NCBI RefSeq assembly: GCF_021533195.1
Contig: NZ_JAJNKB010000005.1
Span: 1 to 64,000 of the forward strand
From: Portibacter marinus
GTDB taxonomy: Bacteria > Bacteroidota > Bacteroidia > Chitinophagales > Saprospiraceae
Direction: 5' to 3'
Length of the DNA stretch: 64,000 nt
Shown: one piece after another, positions 1-8,291 of the stretch
How the letters are laid out: every line of letters begins with the position of its first letter
Numbering within the stretch: the first letter of the stretch is position 1
Position numbers and translations under genes: made by a program
Notes under the pieces: model-generated
Seen by the model: only the letters and a program-made list of their open reading frames with translations
Database searches by the model: none
What the model was told of the DNA's origin: nothing

Positions 1-70
1 TGGAGCCAGCTCGTTTCCTTTCCATCCAACCTTTGAAGAGGTCTTTCATCTCAATTACAACTTGTTCCAT
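1..70 (-). CDS. possible 5' end of a gene leaving the left edge
   Basis: Reading the minus strand from an ATG at position 70, 23 codons stay open to the edge of the window, giving a charged start (MEQVVIEMKDLF...). No family can be recognised from so short a piece, and 23 open codons can occur by chance, so this is only a possible gene. Confidence 0.2.
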   Translation of the reverse strand, partial: MEQVVIEMKDLFKGWMERKRAGS

Positions 71-341
71 CTATTTCCATTAACCACTTTTGATTAACTT
101 AGTACCCGATGGAACTTCAGGGCACACAACAGAAGATAACAAGCCATGAAGAATGAAGAACTCCTATCGTCATTCCTCATCTTATGGCAAAACCTTTGGC
201 GGTAATGAAGAAAGACCCACTCAGACATAATCACGCTTGACTAAAAAGAGAATTTTTAAAAAGTTTTGTCACACTTGACAAGTTCTGTTGTTTCAATAGT
301 AATTCCTCACAAAGTGGAAGGACTAAAAAAAAAGAAACAAT
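71..341. other. non-coding stretch upstream of the first operon
   Basis: No convincing gene is seen here. An imperfect hairpin can be drawn between 143-156 and 170-188 (GCCATGAAGAATGA against the complement of TCATTCCTCATCTTATGGC). It has no following T-run, so it is not a clear terminator. The promoter of the 342-2347 operon should lie here, but no clear TTTG/TAnnTTTG pair was found. Confidence 0.4.
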
Positions 342-632
342 ATGAACAGATTAATCAGGGGAATAACATATTCCTACAACAGAAACATTGGTTGGCAAGA
401 CCGAACTGTAAGAACCATTGTTGGCATTGGGGCGACAGTTGGAGCTATTTACTTTTTCAGTAGTAACATTACATATTTCATTCTATTTGGAGTCTTAGCG
501 ATTGCACAATTTGGGACAGTCCTTTCTGCCCGTTGCTTCATTTGCTATTTCACAGGTCAATGCACCATTGACAGCAAGGAGAGACAAAATCTCGAATCAA
601 AAGGAATCAAATACGAAACTCAAAAAAAATAA
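342..632 (+). CDS. DUF2892-type (YgaP-like) small membrane protein
   Basis: This 96-residue protein carries the DUF2892 signature: an N-terminal stretch NIGWQDRTVRTIVGIG (about residues 15-30) followed by two adjacent hydrophobic segments (about 27-45 and 46-62). In the YgaP-like family this domain is a short membrane anchor of unknown function, often beside rhodanese or redox proteins. A cysteine pair in the second half (ARCFICYF) could be redox-active or bind metal, which is inference. It is the first gene of a four-gene set. The next gene starts 4 bases after its stop, so the genes are very likely co-transcribed. The tail after the membrane segments is short and basic and ends in several lysines. 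Confidence 0.7.
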   Translation: MNRLIRGITYSYNRNIGWQDRTVRTIVGIGATVGAIYFFSSNITYFILFGVLAIAQFGTVLSARCFICYFTGQCTIDSKERQNLESKGIKYETQKK

Positions 633-636
633 TCCG

Positions 637-1044
637 ATGAAAAAGATAATTTCAACAATGCACACTATCAAAGCACCATCAGAAAATGTATGGGCTAATA
701 TTAGCAAAGCAACAGGAGTTAATGAATGGCTTCCAGTTATTACCGCTTGTCAATTAGACGGAGACAAAAGGGTGTGTTTAACCGAACAAGGAGAAATGAA
801 CGAAACGATTTTGAAAGTGGATAACACAAACCAAGTATTCCAATACTCAATCGACTCTCAACCCTTACTTCCAATTGAAAATGTAGTTGGCACAATGAAA
901 GTCAATGAAAAAGGAGAGCAAACTCAACTTCAATGGGATTTAGAATTTACCATAAAAGACGAATCACTCTTTGAAATGGTAAAGCAAGCTGTTGAAAGTA
1001 TGTATGGGGAAGGTGCTAATGGTCTTGAAAAAATATCAAAATGA
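637..1044 (+). CDS. SRPBCC-fold (polyketide cyclase/START-like) protein
   Basis: The product is 135 residues. The start at 637 was chosen because it lies 4 bases after the preceding stop; the same frame is open further upstream, but that part overlaps the DUF2892 gene. The sequence has the order expected for SRPBCC proteins: a first strand with TIKAPSENVWANISK (about 10-24), NEWLPVI (about 29-35), then alternating strands and a long C-terminal helix (about 112-133, FEMVKQAVESMYGEG). Such proteins bind hydrophobic ligands in a deep pocket; the ligand here is unknown. No signal peptide is seen, so it is probably cytoplasmic. Its stop overlaps the next start (ATGA). Confidence 0.65.
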   Translation: MKKIISTMHTIKAPSENVWANISKATGVNEWLPVITACQLDGDKRVCLTEQGEMNETILKVDNTNQVFQYSIDSQPLLPIENVVGTMKVNEKGEQTQLQWDLEFTIKDESLFEMVKQAVESMYGEGANGLEKISK

Positions 1045-1454
1045 AAAAATTCATTTACATCATAGGTTTGATTTTCATTGGTTGTAATTCAAATGCACAA
1101 AATAATATGATACAAAAGGAATTCGCATCTATTTTCATCAAAGATTTTGCAAACTACAAAATGGACATTCAAGCAGCAGGGATTGCAAGAATCCCTGCTG
1201 CTACTTTTGATAATAATGAATTGATGATTGAATATGGCTACTTTTCCGAAGGTGAAAACCGTAAAGGAAAAATGACGCTCACTTTAAATGTACATGCCAA
1301 TCGTTTTGAAGGCAATTGGCAAACCAATGCAGATAACGGAAATATCTATAAGGGAAGTCTGTTTTTCATCTTCAATGAAAAAGGCGAAGCAAACGGAAAG
1401 TATAAATTTGGTGGTAGTAATTACAAAATCTCGATATTTAAGGCTTCAAAATGA
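1041..1454 (+). CDS. small secreted lipoprotein, function unknown
   Basis: This 137-residue protein starts with a lipoprotein-type signal (MKKFIYIIGLIFIGCNSNAQ), with a lipobox cysteine at about residue 15. An alternative reading is ordinary signal peptidase cleavage after NAQ. The rest is predicted beta-rich, with regular alternating strands (MTLTLNVHANRFEGNWQTN, YKGSLFFIF) that recall small lipocalin or bacterial beta-sandwich folds. No family is recognised. It overlaps both neighbours by the ATGA arrangement, so its synthesis is probably coupled to that of the SRPBCC protein and the sigma factor. Confidence 0.6.
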   Translation: MKKFIYIIGLIFIGCNSNAQNNMIQKEFASIFIKDFANYKMDIQAAGIARIPAATFDNNELMIEYGYFSEGENRKGKMTLTLNVHANRFEGNWQTNADNGNIYKGSLFFIFNEKGEANGKYKFGGSNYKISIFKASK

Positions 1455-2347
1455 AAGTAAAAGAAAATCCATTTAGCGGTAAAAATTATTCAGACGATTA
1501 CGACCAAATCTTGATTGCCAAGGCAACAAATGGTGACCGTAATAGTTTGAGTGAATTGGTTATAAGACATCAACAATACATTTTCAACATTGCAATGAAA
1601 ATGATTAATAATGTCGAAGATGCAGAAGATGTAACCCAAGAGATTTTAGTAAAATTAGTAACAAGTTTAGCCAAATACGACCCGTCCAAAGGCAAATTCA
1701 GAACTTGGCTATACCGCATAACTTTCAATCATTTCTTGAACATTAAAAAACAAAGCTACGAGAAAGTGGTAACAAGTTTTGACATATTCTTTGATTACAT
1801 TGATGGTTCGCCAAATATTGCCCTATCAGAAATGGAAGAAAAGGAAATGCAACTTGAGATAGAAGAAAGTAAAGTTGCTTGTATGGCCGGTATGCTGATG
1901 TGTTTGGACAGAGAGCAACGACTAACCTACATAGTAGGCGAAGTTTTTGAAATAGACCATCAATTGGCAAGTGAAATATTTGAAATCACCCCTGATAATT
2001 TTCGACAAAAACTTTCCCGTGCAAGGAAAGACCTGCATCAATGGATGCACAATCGTTGTGGATTAGTCAATACTGCGAACCCTTGCAGGTGTCCAAAAAA
2101 GACGAAGGGTTTTATTAAAAACGGTTGGGTAAGTCCTGAAAATATGAAATGGCACAGCAACTATTCTCAAAAAATAAAAGACCTATCGGAAACTAAAATT
2201 GAAGTAGTACTGACAGAAGTAGATGACATCTATGCCAAACTTTACAAAGAACATCCGTTTAAGATTGCAAAGAAAAGCGAAGATATTATTGGAGCCATCA
2301 TTAATAATGATAATCTACGGAATTGTTTTAAATTAAAGGAAGAATGA
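1451..2347 (+). CDS. ECF-type RNA polymerase sigma factor with Cys-containing C-terminal extension
   Basis: The 298-residue protein has a sigma region 2 (about residues 29-100, with NNVEDAEDVTQEILVKL and the FRTWLYRITFNHFLN core) and a region 4 helix-turn-helix (about 140-198, ending in LSRARKDLHQWM). A further 100 residues follow, beginning with a cysteine-containing segment, CGLVNTANPCRCPKK (about 203-217). Ordinary ECF factors are about 160-200 residues, so the extension is extra. Cysteine-rich tails like this occur in some ECF families and may sense redox state or a metal; that is inference. No anti-sigma factor adjoins it; the upstream DUF2892, SRPBCC and lipoprotein genes are the likely functional partners. 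Its start overlaps the preceding stop. Confidence 0.8.
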   Translation: MKVKENPFSGKNYSDDYDQILIAKATNGDRNSLSELVIRHQQYIFNIAMKMINNVEDAEDVTQEILVKLVTSLAKYDPSKGKFRTWLYRITFNHFLNIKKQSYEKVVTSFDIFFDYIDGSPNIALSEMEEKEMQLEIEESKVACMAGMLMCLDREQRLTYIVGEVFEIDHQLASEIFEITPDNFRQKLSRARKDLHQWMHNRCGLVNTANPCRCPKKTKGFIKNGWVSPENMKWHSNYSQKIKDLSETKIEVVLTEVDDIYAKLYKEHPFKIAKKSEDIIGAIINNDNLRNCFKLKEE

Positions 2348-2357
2348 AAGCACATAC

Positions 2358-2488
2358 CGCCAACAATGTATATAAAAAATAGGCGAATAATTGCTAAAGT
2401 CAAGGCTTTTGGCTCGTATCAAACTTTGTGCTTAACCGAAAGTTGCGAGCTTCGAAATCGCCTACTTTTCATATACTAACCGTTATCA
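2358..2488 (+). repeat. attC-like imperfect palindrome
   Basis: An element of about 130 bases begins 10 bases after the sigma-factor stop. It opens with CGCCAACAATGTATAT, has AAAAAATAGGCGA on the left arm, and closes with TCGCCTACTTTTCATATAC followed by TAACCGTTATCA. The two arms pair through TAGGCGA/TCGCCTA and GTATAT/ATATAC, with a long divergent middle. The outer ends resemble integron R-boxes (a CAAC-type end on the left and GTTATCA on the right). Elements of this shape are common after genes in Bacteroidota. No integrase gene is visible in the window. Confidence 0.5.
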
Positions 2489-2577
2489 TCGAACAGGTAC
2501 AATCAAATGCATCACTAACACTATGGATAAGATTTTCTGAGATAAGCTAAAATTTTGATTTATCCCTATATTGCAAC

Positions 2578-2898
2578 ATGCAAAACGTTATTGAAAAATT
2601 AAAGGCCTTCCGAGATGAACGCAACTGGGCACAATTTCATAATGCCAAAGACCTGGCGTTAGCTCTGGGCATCGAATCGAGTGAATTATTAGAATGCTTT
2701 CTTTGGAAGTCAGCCGAGGAAGGAAACGTAGATATGATCAAAGAGGAATTGGCCGATGTTCTCGCTTACGCTCTACTCCTGGCTGATAAATATGATTTCG
2801 ATGTAGAGGAAATCGTTATTGAGAAAATCAAAAAGAATGCTGTGAAATATCCGGTAGAAAAATCAAAAAACGTAGCGACCAAATACAATGAGCTATGA
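2578..2898 (+). CDS. MazG-like nucleotide pyrophosphohydrolase
   Basis: The 106-residue product is an all-alpha NTP pyrophosphohydrolase of the short MazG-like/dCTPase-like type. Visible metal-binding helices are IESSELLECFLW (about 33-44, the ExxE pair of the family) and KEELADVLAYALLLADK (about 58-74, the ExxD pair). It would hydrolyse (d)NTPs to monophosphate and pyrophosphate; the substrate cannot be told. Its stop overlaps the start of the following GIY-YIG/helicase gene by 4 bases. In other bacteria such enzymes also sit beside DUF2075-type helicases, so the pair was probably a functional unit before the helicase was broken. Confidence 0.85.
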   Translation: MQNVIEKLKAFRDERNWAQFHNAKDLALALGIESSELLECFLWKSAEEGNVDMIKEELADVLAYALLLADKYDFDVEEIVIEKIKKNAVKYPVEKSKNVATKYNEL

Positions 2899-3644
2899 GG
2901 GCAGGGTATGAGCTGTCTATCGAAGTTTCTGAACCCTACCCATTTGATAAAAAAAACCTGCCCCAGATTGTCGACAATAAATGGGTTAAAAATCAGTGGC
3001 CCATCGTCTATTTTATCAACAGTAATGAGACGAAAAAGGCCTATGTCGGTGAATCCACCAATTTCTCACAACGTGTCAAAAATCATCTCAAAAATAAAGA
3101 AAAGTCCAGTCTAAACATGCTGTCCATCATCGGTTCAGACAAATTCAATAAATCAGCAACACTTGACATTGAATCTAAACTCATTCAATATCTCTCGGGT
3201 GAAGGAAGCTTCGAATTGCTCAACGGTAATTTTGGACTGATCAATCACAATTACTATCAACAGGATATTTATGCAAACCTCTTTTCTGAGATCTGGAATA
3301 AGCTTTTAGAAAAGAAGGTGGTAAGTAAGACACTTGAGGAAATCGAAAACAGCGAGCTTTTCAAATATTCTCCGTACAAGTCGCTTTCTGAAGATCAATA
3401 TTATTCCGTTATAGAACTATTGGAACACCTCACACATCATCCCGAAACGACCATTGTTGTTAAAGGAAGTACCGGAACTGGTAAGACGATTCTCGCCAGT
3501 TATCTGCTGAAGCTTTTATACACTAATGTGGCCTTAATGGAAGAGGAAACATTGAATGAAAGCGAAAAATATGAGTTGGAATTGATTTAAAGATTTCAAG
3601 CGAAATATCCCAATCCAAGGTTTGGCTTCGTTCAAGTAAGGTAA
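2895..3644 (+). pseudogene. truncated GIY-YIG / DUF2075-type helicase gene
   Basis: An open frame of 231 codons (to the TAA at 3588-3590) encodes a GIY-YIG-like segment (about 35-100, PIVYFINSN...KAYVGESTN) followed by the start of a superfamily 1 helicase domain with Walker A motif GSTGTGKT (about 194-201). The family normally continues for several hundred residues with Walker B and later motifs, all missing. After the TAA the same frame reads a further 17 codons that still look like this family (RFQAKYPNPRFGFV) before a second stop at 3642-3644. This points to a nonsense mutation plus loss of the 3' two-thirds. The product cannot be an active helicase. Confidence 0.75.
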
Positions 3645-4028
3645 ATCCAACGAGGCATGCCACTTTGTAGCCATTAGATCGTTCCATTTATCCTCATCAA
3701 TGTGGCCGTACCAACGATCCATACTTCCCCTGACTTTATGAGCTGCTGCGATTTTTAAATGGCCAGGAACAGTCCTATTATCAGCTTCCTGATATTTAAG
3801 TTCTAAGTAATCCTTAGTGGTCAATTTTTCAGATGTTCTCTTGTGCGAGGGATACCAAATCTGAACAGTGATAGGACGATTGTGAAGTTTGGACCTCCTG
3901 GTATGGTCTTCTATTTTCAGTATTTTTACACCTACTTCATAGGATCCATACTCAAGTTCGGTGAAATTCTGAGCTGAAAAGATTCCACTGTAGAAAATTA
4001 AAGTTACTGCCGATAAAAGTATTTTCAT
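3534..4028 (-). pseudogene. 5' fragment of a secreted alpha/beta-hydrolase gene
   Basis: Read on the minus strand from 4028, the protein starts with a signal peptide (MKILLSAVTLIFYSGIFSAQ) and then a stretch typical of the N-terminal part of secreted esterase/dienelactone-hydrolase-like proteins (YGSYEVGVKILKIEDHTRR, then RPITVQIWYPSHKR at about 52-65). The hydrolase core, with its nucleophile elbow and catalytic His, is absent. The frame runs into sequence that belongs to the convergent helicase fragment, so the last 20 or more residues are probably not native. It looks like the upstream half of a gene cut by the same rearrangement that truncated the helicase. Confidence 0.6.
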
Positions 4029-4256
4029 TCTAATTATTGTTTACATTTTATTGATAATTATGTTGAAGATGCTGATGCTTAATCTACAAAACGAAATGAC
4101 TCTACCTATGAGCAAGTACGCAGTAAATTATTTTAAATATTAACTATTAATCCACAATATGTCGATACACCATTTATTGCGTATTCTGCATCTATCAAAG
4201 AATAATTAATCTTAATAGTGTTGATATTAAGCACTGGTGAATCTTAAAATATACAA

Positions 4257-5678
4257 ATGAATATTAAATATTTTTTGGCGGTAAGCATGTCTGTAATCGT
4301 AGCTATTTCATTTGCGCAACCAGCAAAGAACTGGACAATTATGTACTATGCCGCTGGATCTAATTCCTCTGAAATCGACCTGCTAAGTGATGTAGAAGAA
4401 ATGAAAAAGGGGAAGCAGTCAGATGAATATAATCTGATTTTGTTAATAGATAGAATTGAAGGTTTTTCGGAAGACTCTACCACACTTGAAGAAAACTTTA
4501 CAGACACTAGGCTTTTTGAGATAGGGCACGACAAAAGCACAACCTTAGAAGGTAATCATTACTATCCGAAGATCGGCCCTGGTAAAACCTTTGACGCCAA
4601 TATGGGAGACGCCGAAACCCTCAAAAAGTTTATTCAATATTGTAAGCATTATTATCCAGCAGAACACTATCTGCTGGTCTTGCGATCACATGGAAATGGA
4701 ATGGGTATGTGTGCTGACTCAGAAGTGGAGGACAATGATCGACTTTATCCAGCCGAACTTACTAAGATATTGACAAAGGAAGAATCAGTGGATATATTTG
4801 GTTTGGATGTATGTTCTATGGCTGGCCTTGAAAATTTATATCAGTGGCGTCCGGAAAGTCCCACTTTTTCGGCAGATTATGTGATCGCTTCATCTCCACT
4901 TTCAGGTGCGTGGGCGTATGATAAGATTCTCGAGCGTTTGAATTCTGATTCCGGTTCTCAACTGGAGTTGGATACAAATTTCTTCGAAGGAGGGACCGAG
5001 AAGACTATAGATCCTGCCAGTATGAGTCCAGAAGCATTTTCAAAATTGATTTTTGAAGAAATTTATGATCAACAAAGATGGGCATCTTGGGCTTTATTCG
5101 ACAATTCAAAAATTGACGGATTAAAGTCTGCAATTGATCATGTTGCAAGACTTCTGATTGCTGAAGATAAGTGGCTTACTCAGGAGATCGTAGAGAACTC
5201 CCTTGGTTATTACCATAATACCTCTGAAGACATTGAAATCGCTCAATTGACTTTTCCCTACGTAGATGCATATCACTTCTGGGATCAGGTCAGATTGAAT
5301 CAAGATTTCGATGATAGAATTCGGAAAGGAGCTGCCAAGGTTGTTGAATTAATAGACGAACTGGTCATACATTCGTACTATGGCAGCGGCTACCTACCAG
5401 AAACCGATGACTTTGTTAACGGAAAGTATGGCGTTTACCAAATCATTCCACGAGGCCATCAAATTTTTTCACAGTCGAATAGGTCTTTCTGGAGCCATTG
5501 CACTTGGTATCACCCAGATGACAAATCCAGTGAGAGAGGGTCTTACGGTCTTTATGACTGGTGTATAGATGGAGCCAGTAGTGGAAATGGAAGGGTAGAG
5601 AATTTCTTTGAGTTCCTCGATTTCCTTTTTGATGAGAGCAACGATGAAAACGGAGGGGTGAATGGCTATCGGTGGTAG
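4257..5678 (+). CDS. clostripain-family (C11) cysteine peptidase, secreted
   Basis: The 473-residue protein begins with a signal peptide (about 1-20) and then the typical opening of the family, NWTIMYYAAGSN (about 25-36). The catalytic dyad is visible: His145 in LRSHGNGMG and Cys186 in GLDVCSMAG, each at the end of a hydrophobic strand as in caspase-like folds. The family cleaves after basic residues and is usually self-activating. The protein is probably exported to the periplasm or surface; no sorting tail is seen at its C-terminus. It stands alone, with 228 non-coding bases upstream and the next gene about 190 bases downstream. Confidence 0.88.
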   Translation: MNIKYFLAVSMSVIVAISFAQPAKNWTIMYYAAGSNSSEIDLLSDVEEMKKGKQSDEYNLILLIDRIEGFSEDSTTLEENFTDTRLFEIGHDKSTTLEGNHYYPKIGPGKTFDANMGDAETLKKFIQYCKHYYPAEHYLLVLRSHGNGMGMCADSEVEDNDRLYPAELTKILTKEESVDIFGLDVCSMAGLENLYQWRPESPTFSADYVIASSPLSGAWAYDKILERLNSDSGSQLELDTNFFEGGTEKTIDPASMSPEAFSKLIFEEIYDQQRWASWALFDNSKIDGLKSAIDHVARLLIAEDKWLTQEIVENSLGYYHNTSEDIEIAQLTFPYVDAYHFWDQVRLNQDFDDRIRKGAAKVVELIDELVIHSYYGSGYLPETDDFVNGKYGVYQIIPRGHQIFSQSNRSFWSHCTWYHPDDKSSERGSYGLYDWCIDGASSGNGRVENFFEFLDFLFDESNDENGGVNGYRW

Positions 5679-5867
5679 CCCACGCTTTTCTACAATTCTT
5701 TCTGATTCAAAATTCGTTTCTTTTGTGTAGCCATAATGATTCAGCGGTGTGCCGAAGAATTTGTGAATAGGTTCGAAGAAATGCAAAAACTTGTAACCTA
5801 TTAAAAAGTAATCTTGTCCAATGAATGTGCATGCACCCAACTACATTCAATAATTAAAATTAACAAG

Positions 5868-6980
5868 ATGAAATTTTTGATACCTTTTTTAAAAATACTA
5901 ACTATTACCATATTCGCTTTGACTACAACAGCGACCTTTGCACAATTCAAATACATCCAAACACTAGATGGCAAAACCATTTCTATTTCCAGCTTAGACA
6001 GCGCTATTGAAAAAGCAATGGAAAAGTCTGATATGCCTGGACTTTCCGTAGCTGTTATCAACGAGAAAAAGATGGTTTACCACCAAGTATTCGGAGTGGC
6101 TAATGCTGATTCAAAGGAGCCATTGAACAAAAAGAGCATGTTCGAAGGTGCTTCATTATCAAAACCGATTTTTGCATATTTTGTGATGAAAATGGTTGAG
6201 AATGGGACGATCGAATTAGATAAACCTCTGCACGAATACTTACCCCATCCCGGAATTTCACCTGAATCGCAAGAAGATTACAAATTAATAACTGCACGAA
6301 TGGTTTTAGCACATCAAACAGGCTTTCCCAATCATGCTTATGATAAAAAAATAAAACTTGCCTTCAAGCCAGGCACAGATTTTATGTATTCAGGCGAAGC
6401 CTACCAGTATTTGGCTGCAGTAATCGGAATGAAACTAGGTGTTGGCTTTAAAGAAGGGCTAAATCAATTGTTCCAGGAAAAAGTAACTCAACATTTAAAG
6501 ATGCCTCATACCACTTTTGTGTGGGATGAATATTTAGAATCGAATAAAGTCTTCGGTCATGACAATGAAGGTCAGCCCACACAAAACAAACCAGGAGATG
6601 GTCGATGGAGTGGAAAAACCTTTAACTCATATTCAAGTATTCATAGCGAAGCGTCAGAATATTCCAATTTTATTATTGCCATGCTGGAAAGAGAAGGGTT
6701 AAGCGAAGATTCCTTTCGTGAAATGTTATTTGAAGAAACACATTTCAGAGACGATAATCCAATTAAGTTAGAAACAGGACAAACAGGTTGGGGACTTGGT
6801 TTTGCCCAGAAACCTACACAAAACGGTATCATACATCTGCATACTGGCAACAATCACGATTTCCAGTCATATTCCATGTTTGTTCCAGCAAAAGGATTCG
6901 GTTTAGTGTTGTTCACTAACAGTGGAAAAATGCTTCCATTTTTAGAGGAAATTTCTAAAACTTTGGGGGAAGTGTTTTAA
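5868..6980 (+). CDS. serine hydrolase of the beta-lactamase/class C family, secreted
   Basis: The start at 5868 gives a clean signal peptide (MKFLIPFLKILTITIFALTT, cleavage after FAQ). The frame is open 54 bases further upstream, but that adds a hydrophilic leader. The mature protein has the three beta-lactamase-fold motifs: SxxK as SLSK (about residue 96), the YxG/YxN-type motif as YSGEAY (about 178), and HTG near the C-terminus (LHTGNNHD, about 326). At 370 residues it fits class C-like esterases and D-aminopeptidases. The substrate cannot be told; esterase or peptidase activity is as likely as beta-lactam hydrolysis. Confidence 0.85.
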   Translation: MKFLIPFLKILTITIFALTTTATFAQFKYIQTLDGKTISISSLDSAIEKAMEKSDMPGLSVAVINEKKMVYHQVFGVANADSKEPLNKKSMFEGASLSKPIFAYFVMKMVENGTIELDKPLHEYLPHPGISPESQEDYKLITARMVLAHQTGFPNHAYDKKIKLAFKPGTDFMYSGEAYQYLAAVIGMKLGVGFKEGLNQLFQEKVTQHLKMPHTTFVWDEYLESNKVFGHDNEGQPTQNKPGDGRWSGKTFNSYSSIHSEASEYSNFIIAMLEREGLSEDSFREMLFEETHFRDDNPIKLETGQTGWGLGFAQKPTQNGIIHLHTGNNHDFQSYSMFVPAKGFGLVLFTNSGKMLPFLEEISKTLGEVF

Positions 6981-7042
6981 CCAAAGAATTGTTTTAAATG
7001 AATTACTATGATAATATTTCTCAAGGATAAAAGTGAATCAAT

Positions 7043-7369
7043 ATGAAAGATATGCAGGAAGCACTAGGAGCGCTATTTTTAATGGCAGGGGTAGTTACAA
7101 TAATTTATATTATTGCACGGTATAGCTACCTAATTAAAAAAGAATTGATTAAAAAGGGATTGGCTAATCCAGAATCATCTGTAAAAATGCTTTACCAAGA
7201 TTTTGGATGTATTTTATTGTCGCTTGGTATAGGACTTATGGTTTCTACCATTTTCACTACGATGGACCTGACTGAAGATACAGCTGATTTATTGATTTGG
7301 GGAACCATCCTTGTCTTTGGGGCCTTCGGTCTTTTGGCTGCAGATAGGTTACGTAAAAGAAAAAAGTGA
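7043..7369 (+). CDS. small membrane protein, DUF6249-like
   Basis: The 108-residue protein has three hydrophobic segments (about 8-26, 53-71 and 83-99) and a basic C-terminus (DRLRKRKK). Its size, topology and place directly before a sigma factor match DUF6249-type proteins of Bacteroidota, whose function is unknown. Its stop overlaps the GTG start of the sigma-factor gene (GTGA), so the two are translationally coupled. A role in controlling or sensing for that sigma factor is inferred from position only. Confidence 0.6.
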   Translation: MKDMQEALGALFLMAGVVTIIYIIARYSYLIKKELIKKGLANPESSVKMLYQDFGCILLSLGIGLMVSTIFTTMDLTEDTADLLIWGTILVFGAFGLLAADRLRKRKK

Positions 7370-7941
7370 GTCGAAACACAACGTTAGACGATGAGCTTTT
7401 ACAACGCTGCAAGGAGGGGGATACATCCGCATTTAGAGCCTTGGTCAATACCTATAAAGATGCGTCTTTCACCTTGGCCAGTTCTGTGCTAAAAGATTCA
7501 AGTCTGGCTGAAGATGCTGTTCAAACTGCATTTATTAAAGTCTTTGAAAAATTAGATTCCTTTAGACATGATTCAAAATTTTCAACATGGTTGTTCCGAA
7601 TTGTAATCAATACTGCTTATAACATGGCCAAGCAACAGAAAAAACACATGCCAATGGAGGTGCTTTCAGATTCCCCTATAGAAACTGATGTAGATGCTGA
7701 ACTAAAAAGATTAAAGGAAGATGATCAAAAAAAATATATCAATTTGGCATTGAATAGGATGAAATCAGATGAAGCATTAATATTACGCTTGTTCTATTTA
7801 TACGAATATACGATCGTTGAAATAAAAGAAATAACAGGCTTTACTAAGTCGAAAATTAAAGTAGATTTACATAGAGGTCGAAAAAATATGCAACTACAAA
7901 TTCACAAAATTTTAGGCAATGAAACAACACAATTATTATGA
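7366..7941 (+). CDS. ECF-type RNA polymerase sigma factor
   Basis: The 191-residue protein shows sigma region 2 (about 11-85: DTSAFRALVNTYKDASFTLA, LAEDAVQTAFIKVFEKL, FSTWLFRIVINTAYN) and region 4 (about 121-178: LNRMKSDEALILRLFYLYEY, then ITGFTKSKIKVDLHRGRKNM). The start is GTG, overlapping the stop of the upstream membrane protein; the next gene again overlaps by ATGA. The downstream two-helix membrane protein is the obvious candidate anti-sigma factor. This is the standard ECF layout of Bacteroidota, but it is unrelated in detail to the factor at 1451-2347. Confidence 0.88.
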   Translation: MSRNTTLDDELLQRCKEGDTSAFRALVNTYKDASFTLASSVLKDSSLAEDAVQTAFIKVFEKLDSFRHDSKFSTWLFRIVINTAYNMAKQQKKHMPMEVLSDSPIETDVDAELKRLKEDDQKKYINLALNRMKSDEALILRLFYLYEYTIVEIKEITGFTKSKIKVDLHRGRKNMQLQIHKILGNETTQLL

Positions 7942-8291
7942 ATGAAGATCGAGCCAAAGTACTTTTAAAACAAAGTGGATTAACTACTACAGAAAATTTT
8001 ACAGATGTTTTGATGGAGAAAATTGAAGCTAAATCGGCGGTTAGAGTTCAACTTGCTTTTACTTCAATAAAAAAAGCTTTATTTTTCATTGCTGCGATAT
8101 TGTTGTTGTTGTCAATATATATTTTCTACAGTAGATTTTCATCTTTTTCAGAAATAGTAATTATAGGTGACCTTCATCGTACAAAATTATTTGCAGTCTT
8201 ACTAATTACGGTATTATTAGCAGTCAATTATTTATTGAAAATGCAGCATATTTATAACAACTATTCTGATGATGTAACCTCTACTGCTTAA
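7938..8291 (+). CDS. putative membrane anti-sigma factor
   Basis: The 117-residue product has a short hydrophilic N-terminal region (about 1-45) and two membrane segments (about 48-66 and 80-100). It has no recognisable zinc-binding anti-sigma motif. Its place, overlapping the ECF sigma gene by ATGA, suggests that it holds the sigma factor at the membrane. The last codons overlap the start of a decayed fragment of a minus-strand surface-protein gene at 8281, so the natural C-terminus may have been altered by that junction. Confidence 0.55.
   Translation: MNEDRAKVLLKQSGLTTTENFTDVLMEKIEAKSAVRVQLAFTSIKKALFFIAAILLLLSIYIFYSRFSSFSEIVIIGDLHRTKLFAVLLITVLLAVNYLLKMQHIYNNYSDDVTSTA

Noticed and set aside
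502-636. Upstream extension of the SRPBCC gene
   Set aside because: The frame is open from 502 but overlaps the DUF2892 gene and adds a sequence unlike the family; the ATG at 637 right after the upstream stop fits better.
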